Shown piece after piece: positions 58,247-64,000 of a DNA stretch of 64,000 nt (position 1 is its first letter; every line of letters starts with the position of its first letter). The notes under the pieces are model-generated. The model was given only the letters and a program-made list of their open reading frames with translations, made no database searches and was not told the origin of the DNA. Source of the DNA: Ehretia macrophylla (taxonomy: Eukaryota > Streptophyta > Magnoliopsida > Boraginales > Ehretiaceae); assembly GCA_037974665.1 (NCBI GenBank), contig CM075770.1:8754501-8818500 (forward strand). The letters run 5' to 3'. The translations under genes were made by a program, and so were the position numbers.

Positions 58247-60817
58247 TGTAATGCCTCAACTCGACCCTACTTACGATCAGTCAGGACGCAACGAAAATTT
58301 CAGCAGTATAATGACAGTAATACGGACATCAGAGCTCTAAACCAACCCTTTAGAACATTATACAACCAACTCCACAAACCACCAATCAACTCCACAATCA
58401 AGTTAACAACATACATAGCAACCATATTATACATTAAGCATTCTTTCAACAATCCACTCATAGTTATACGCCTCCGTTCCAACATCAATCCATAGGCTAC
58501 ATCATACATTTCCAAAATAGTTTATAAGTCAGTCTAGTAACCTAATTATGTTCAAAAGAAAGACTGCTAAACTAGCAATATACATAAGTCTTATAATTGA
58601 GTAAGTTATACAATATAACATATTACAACAACTAAGACAAACTCATGGCAATGACTCCGGCACACAAGACTCGTCCACATAAAGCACATTCTCAGCTTCC
58701 TGAGGCATGTACACGTAATCCTGTTCAGTATCACCTGTATGCATATAACGATTGAGAGTGAGCTTATATAAAACATGCCTAGTGAGGATTCAATAGATCT
58801 CTTAACAATATTTACTATACTCCTTGAAAATCATCATTTGAGCAATAAACACATAATAATTATCAATAACAATATAAGCACAACAATGATAATAACTAAT
58901 CAATAAGGATACTCTAGTTGGTGTAGCTCTAAACGTCATCACAATCTCAACCATCTTCTTATAACCCCCCATTACTCACGCACCCGAGGTACCTCACTAG
59001 CCCCTTCCTCCACGACACATTCGCCCATGCGAGTTGGAGGTAGTCTATGATAGTCATGCTGTTATCAACCCGACAGCCCAACGCTGCCCGAGAGGTGGCA
59101 CACACATACCAAGACTCATGACAATAATAATAATCATTCATATCATAGGAGGACAACAAAAGTAAGTTGTCTATCTCCCGGCTTCATCAATAATCAATCA
59201 ATTAATATCATTTCAACAACATAATATCAATTGATCAAATAAACAACTAACAACTAAGTTAGATGCCAAAGTAGGCCACCCAACTTAACATGCATTAAAC
59301 CACACAACCAAACCATTATCTAACCAACAACAACCCATGATTCAACCACCCAAACACCACTCAACCAACTAAAGACATTAGTTCACCATTTTAAAGAAAA
59401 ACAACTCAAACTTCTAAAAGCCATAACTTACATTCTACTAATCCGATAACCTCCAAACCAGTTTCTATCACTCACCCACTCAAGCAACAAAATAATCCAT
59501 CTTGGAAACCAACCATAATCCATCCAAAACAATCCCAACAACCCTAAAACCCTAATGCACCATGGCTGAAATTTCCGGACTTTCACCACGACATCACAAT
59601 CAAAATTTCAGTATTACAACATTACTACCATGTATTTAACAAACTTTTAGAAGCTAACAACAATCAATTCAAATCACCACAACTTCATTAAATCCACAAC
59701 AAGCCAATAACTCAATTTTAATACCCTAAAAATAGAAATACATGCTACAACCGTTCAAAACTTATATAAACACATATAAATGATCCTTAGCATCCACTGA
59801 GCAATAATCTAATATCAAATCAACATTTCAACGGCTAAAAATTCAATTATATGAATTGACATAAATATAGCATTTTGAGATCTAGATTTTTTCTCTCAAC
59901 TTTGATGCAAACTAAGGTTAGAAATAGGTAGAATGGATGAACAACAAGCAAAATCAAGCTTTGAATGAAGTGATTTGGATTTGAATTGCAAAATCTATGA
60001 AAAAAATACTTGAAAACCTTAGAAAAATGCCTTCTCTTTGCTTCCCTTGGCATTTTAGGTTATGTGGGTGTTTTTGGAGGTGTTTTGTGTGGTTTTTAAT
60101 GTGTGTTGATGATATAAGCTTAAGGTCAACAAAAATAATAAAAGTTAAAGTTGAAACAAAGTTAGTTTTTAGTATTTTCTTGTCTTTTAATTGTCTTTTA
60201 GACTATTTTGCTCCCAAATATGCATTTAACACTTAGACTATTTTTAAGTAGTTTATTTTTAGTTGACAACAATTTTCATATGCATACATTAACACCCAAC
60301 TCGGTTAAAAACTCGATTTTTGCAAAAGAAGATGAAAAGTCATATTATTTGCTTTCAAATGTCTTTTAAATACACAATTAATCTAAAATCATTTAATACG
60401 ACATATAAATACATTTATATTAATATATACTAGGTCAACGAAAGTCAATGCAAGAATCGGGTTTAGAAGAAATTACTATTTGGCTAAAAAATGCTACTTT
60501 CGTCCGAAAAGTCTATTTAAATTCTTATTCCGTTTCAGAATCAAATTTTTTCAAACATGGGTCTATTAATAACAGAGGTCTAGGTTTTAAGACGTTTAAA
60601 ACACCTGTGTAATAATTTTAGCTGACGTGCGTTCAAAATACTATTCACAAAAACCGACGATAAAATTTTCAATGCCGTTTTTGATGAAAATTTCATGAAT
60701 GCACACTTAGCATGTAATAGGAATATAAATAACAAAATTAGCGCATTTTAACTCATATAACAGATATACAGGTCAAAACACGCAATTATATGCAAAGGTA
60801 AAATCTGGAGTTTTACA
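58247..60817 (-). repeat. 3' LTR (element strand) of the second LARD
   Basis: On the - strand it opens TGTAAAACTCCAG and closes GGCATTACA. Its first 448 bases (plus-strand order) match 63555-64000 apart from scattered, mostly transition differences and one 3-base gap. Confidence 0.87.
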
Positions 60818-60830
60818 TTCTCCCCCCCTT
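60818..60830 (-). other. Polypurine tract of the second LARD
   Basis: On the - strand AAGGGGGGGAGAA sits directly before the LTR start TGTAAAAC. Confidence 0.85.
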
Positions 60831-63535
60831 AAAACAATTGCATCAGCGCAATTCTCGAACTGACAGACAACTAAGTCCTCAATCATTACACGTTAACAAT
60901 ACTTCTCTTAGTTCCCATTTATCTCTTAGGATAACACCTAAACAAAGACCTCAAAGGAAATAAACTCTGTTGACTGCAAGTTGATGATCACAATTCAAAG
61001 ACAAGCCTCAATTCATAATTCACTCCTACCTAATATCATATTGCATATGAAAGAAATCGCAACTCCAAGGTCTTAGGATGACACCACTACTTACCAATCA
61101 TCCCCTACTACACAAAAGGGCTCTATGAACACCCCGAGGGTTTAAAAACTCATTCACGATAACATGAATGATTACTGATCAAGGGAATATCTCAAAAGTG
61201 ACATTGGTCAGAATATGGCTCTTATGAAATTTATAAGGAAATAAGGATATGGAAAGTCATATTCGAGCCAACAATCAAGTGAACAAGAGGTCAAACAAGT
61301 TAGAGAATCAAGAGGTTAATAGTTTAATAAGAAAACGTGATAACTAAGACAAGGAATGTCTAGCAACTATCAACTAAATAGGTATGAACAAAGGATGATG
61401 ATGAGTCAAAACAATGCTGAGTATGTTGAACAAACATTCATAAACAAGTAAACAGTTCAATTCTCGATGATTGTTCAAGGAACCAACAAGTAAGTTGTAC
61501 TTGGGGCGAGATGAAATTAAGAAATAAGAGATGATTAATTCAATAGAAAATATGAGTGTCAATATAATGAGTATCTCAGCACGCAATAACCAAAGAAGTA
61601 TAAATAAGAAAGGACAGTGCTGAGTATATTAAATGAGCAATTACAAGCAAAGTAATGGCTCATGATTTAATAATAAAACAATAGGATTAACAAAGATCAA
61701 CAAGAATGACAATGATGTACTTAGGTAAGGAGTACATCAAGCATGTGAGATTCGAATAAGTAAAATGGTATACCAAAGGGGAAATTACTTTCAAATAAGT
61801 GGTAATAAGATGAAATGAAATAATGAACTCAATGACTGGAGATATAGAATGAAATATAGAAGTGTCAAACTTTAGCTTTAATAGGTGACATTACTATAAA
61901 AGAAAACATGAATGTTAAGAATAGAAATAATGTCAAATGAGTATAGGATCCATTAATCCAATAAGCATAACTTTTAAGGAACAATTGATATGCTAGAAAA
62001 GTGTAACTCTCCCTCAAATAAGTGAGAGTAGAGTAGAAAAGAATAATAAGACCAATAGAATTAGGAAGCACAAAAGAGGTGTCCCACCTAGACATTTAAA
62101 TACCAACAAGTCAAATCCTACAACCTAAGGAGTCATACCAATCACCAAACAAGATAAATCACTCCAAAATTTACATTCTGTACCAGACCAATCACCAAAC
62201 AAGATAAATCACCGATTACCCAACAAGATTGACTGACGAAGACTCCAAAATCTGATAAGACAATATAGATTCAACTAACCCATTATAACACAAGAGAACC
62301 CCCAATCAACAATTTAGAAAGTCATACCACATAGAACTCAAAAGCTCGATGTAGGCAAGTAAATATTCAGTCACCAAAATGCATTCTTGTTTTCTCAAAT
62401 AACTCTACCTCCCAACAATTACATATTCGAATAAAGTAACTTTAGTCAGGAATCACTCTAATTGGCTCCAAGGTTTAAAGATCAAAACTCCAAAATATCC
62501 TTTGATAAGATAACAATCCCAAGTAGTTGAAATATATACATGTTATACTACACTTCATTCCATTCACAAATATACATCACTAATTCCTCAAATAAATTCA
62601 TTCTAAAATAACCTCAAGAAAGTATAATCTGAATTGAGACTCTAAAAGTGAATGATCACAACCTCACGGAAACCTCAACTTATAATTCATCTTCAAGTAA
62701 TAACAAGTTAAACATGGCTAGAAAAGTAATTATAATCATCAAGATACATTACTATTTCCTCGAACAACTTCATTCTCGCTAAAGTAACATCAAGATCAAT
62801 CCATTAAACTGAGACTAAAATCCATAAAGATAACAATCAAAATCTCAATGCTAAACTACCAGAATAATAATAATTCAAAATCACGACCTACCTCTAGTTC
62901 TGAAAGCTCTTGCAGCTATCTTTACTTCACCCAAAAGAGTCACCCTCAGTTATAGCATTTATACAATTATATCTTATGAAAACAAGTACAACATATTACA
63001 TGATTATCATATATTACAACATTATAACATAATGCACAATTCAGCACATAGGAAGCCAATATCACATAAACATGTTATATCACGGAAGTAAATTATAAAC
63101 AATTAAAGTCACATAAGCAACAAACTTCACATAAGACAAGTTGATCACATAAGTCACATTGGTCACTTAAAGTTCATTGAGCACCTAAAGCACGTTGTTT
63201 GATATAAACTAGTTATAAACAAAAACCACATAAACAACTAACATCACACGAGACACTTTGATCACATAAAACACATTTGTCGCATAATACACATTAATCA
63301 CATAATGCACATTAATTACAACACATTGAGTACATAAGGTACGTGGTCACATAAAACATATTGACTACATTAGTTCACTTAACACATAAGGCATATTCAT
63401 CACATAGAAAGTTAGTCATATAAGTAGATTAATTACATAGACATATTAACATGTAATTCACCTTTCACTTAGTACATGCATTCATGTTAAGACCACTACC
63501 CACATTCTGAGGATACCCCGGCTGATTGCTAACAT
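60831..63535 (-). other. Interior of the second LARD: no clear coding
   Basis: No domain was recognised on either strand; frames stay below 80 codons. The end near the primer site (about 63060-63470) is full of CACATAA/CACATT words at irregular spacing. The rest resembles low-complexity non-coding sequence rich in A and C. Confidence 0.65.
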
Positions 63536-63549
63536 GCGCTCTGATACCA
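63536..63549 (-). other. Primer binding site of the second LARD (initiator-Met tRNA)
   Basis: TGGTATCAGAGCGC on the - strand lies five bases inside the 5' LTR end at 63555. Confidence 0.86.
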
Positions 63550-63554
63550 CTTAA

Positions 63555-64000
63555 TGTAACGCCCCAACTCGACCCTACCTACGATTAGTCAGGACGCAAC
63601 GAAAATTTCGACAGTATAACGACAGTAACACGGACATCAGAGCTCTAAACCAACCCTTTAGAACATCATACAACCAACTCCACAAACCACCAATCAACTC
63701 CACAATCAAGTTAACAAAATACATAGCAACCATATTATACATTAAGCATTCTTTCAACAATCCACTCATAGTTATACGCCTCCGTTCCAACATCAATCCA
63801 TAGGCTACATCATACGTTTCCAAAATAGTTTATAAGCCAGCCTAGCAACCTAATCATGTTCAAAAGAAAGGCTACTAAACTAGCAATATACATAAGTCTT
63901 ATAATTGAGTAAGTTATACAATATAACATATTACAACTAAGACAAACTCAAGGCAACGACTCCGGCACACAAGACTCGTCCACATAAAGCACATTCTCAG
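63555..64000 (-). repeat. 5' LTR (element strand) of the second LARD, partial
   Basis: The first 446 bases (plus-strand order) of this LTR are inside the window; the other ~2.1 kb are expected beyond it. It aligns with the start of 58247-60817. Confidence 0.87.

Larger units (their letters stand above)
58247..64000 (-). mobile_element. Second large LTR derivative, - strand, cut by the window end
   Basis: The 3' LTR (element strand) is 58247-60817 (2571 bases). The interior is 60818-63554 (2.74 kb). The 5' LTR begins at 63555 and runs off the window. On the - strand the 5' LTR ends GGGGCGTTACA, then five bases, then the primer site TGGTATCAGAGCGC; the 3' LTR is preceded by AAGGGGGGGAGAA. The interior shows no gag or pol motif. 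Long LTRs with a non-coding interior again indicate a LARD. It shares with the nested LARD the primer type and the CGTTACA end but not the rest. Confidence 0.85.

Overview
This is a window of plant nuclear DNA, from a dicot. It is AT-rich, has short exons with GT..AG introns, and carries plant gene families (group II formin, LON/RING protein, NDX homeobox fragment) and plant transposon types (Ty3-type LTR elements primed by initiator-Met tRNA, large LTR derivatives, hAT and Mutator-like non-autonomous DNA elements, tRNA-derived SINEs, RTE and L1 LINE debris). The species cannot be named from the sequence alone.

Layout. 1-9.2 kb holds the 3' part of a formin-like gene on the + strand: ten exons of the FH2 domain, with a dead RTE LINE and a hAT-like element in its introns. 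11.4-12.4 kb is a single-exon, six-pass membrane protein on the - strand. 12.4-20 kb is a gene-free AT-rich stretch with a Mutator-like element with repeated ends and three tRNA-derived SINEs. 20.0-27.1 kb is a complete 18-exon gene on the - strand for a 485-residue TPR-RING-LON protein (LONRF type). 27.1-36.3 kb has no intact gene; it holds tandem repeats, L1 debris, a TIR element and a hAT element with a perfect 8-base target duplication.

36.3-50.6 kb is a retrotransposon nest. The outer element (36281-47806) has 0.79 kb LTRs and only a gag-protease remnant. Its 3' LTR is split by an 8.2 kb large LTR derivative (39418-47618) with 3.54 kb LTRs and a 1.1 kb interior without an obvious gene. 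Next to it is a 2.76 kb - strand LTR element (47816-50574) with perfect 5-base target duplications. That element carries one long frame, broken by just two stops, joining a coiled coil, a PPR-like piece and a clear piece of the NODULIN HOMEOBOX (NDX) gene, followed by a chromodomain-like tail.

51.1-52.3 kb is a two-exon gene for a small plant-specific membrane protein. 53-58.2 kb holds a broken extensin-like gene, two RNase H pieces of L1 type in opposite orientation, an array of 27-residue Pro-rich repeats that resemble IDA-like (EPIP) signalling peptides and are split by a hAT MITE, and a second copy of the GC-ended hAT family seen in the formin intron. 58.2-64.0 kb is a second large LTR derivative on the - strand, cut by the window edge.

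The intact or apparently intact host genes are four: formin (5' end missing), membrane protein, LONRF and the small membrane protein. They are unrelated in function; most of the rest is mobile DNA of different ages. All exon joins were inferred from GT/AG sites and frame continuity by hand, without transcripts.
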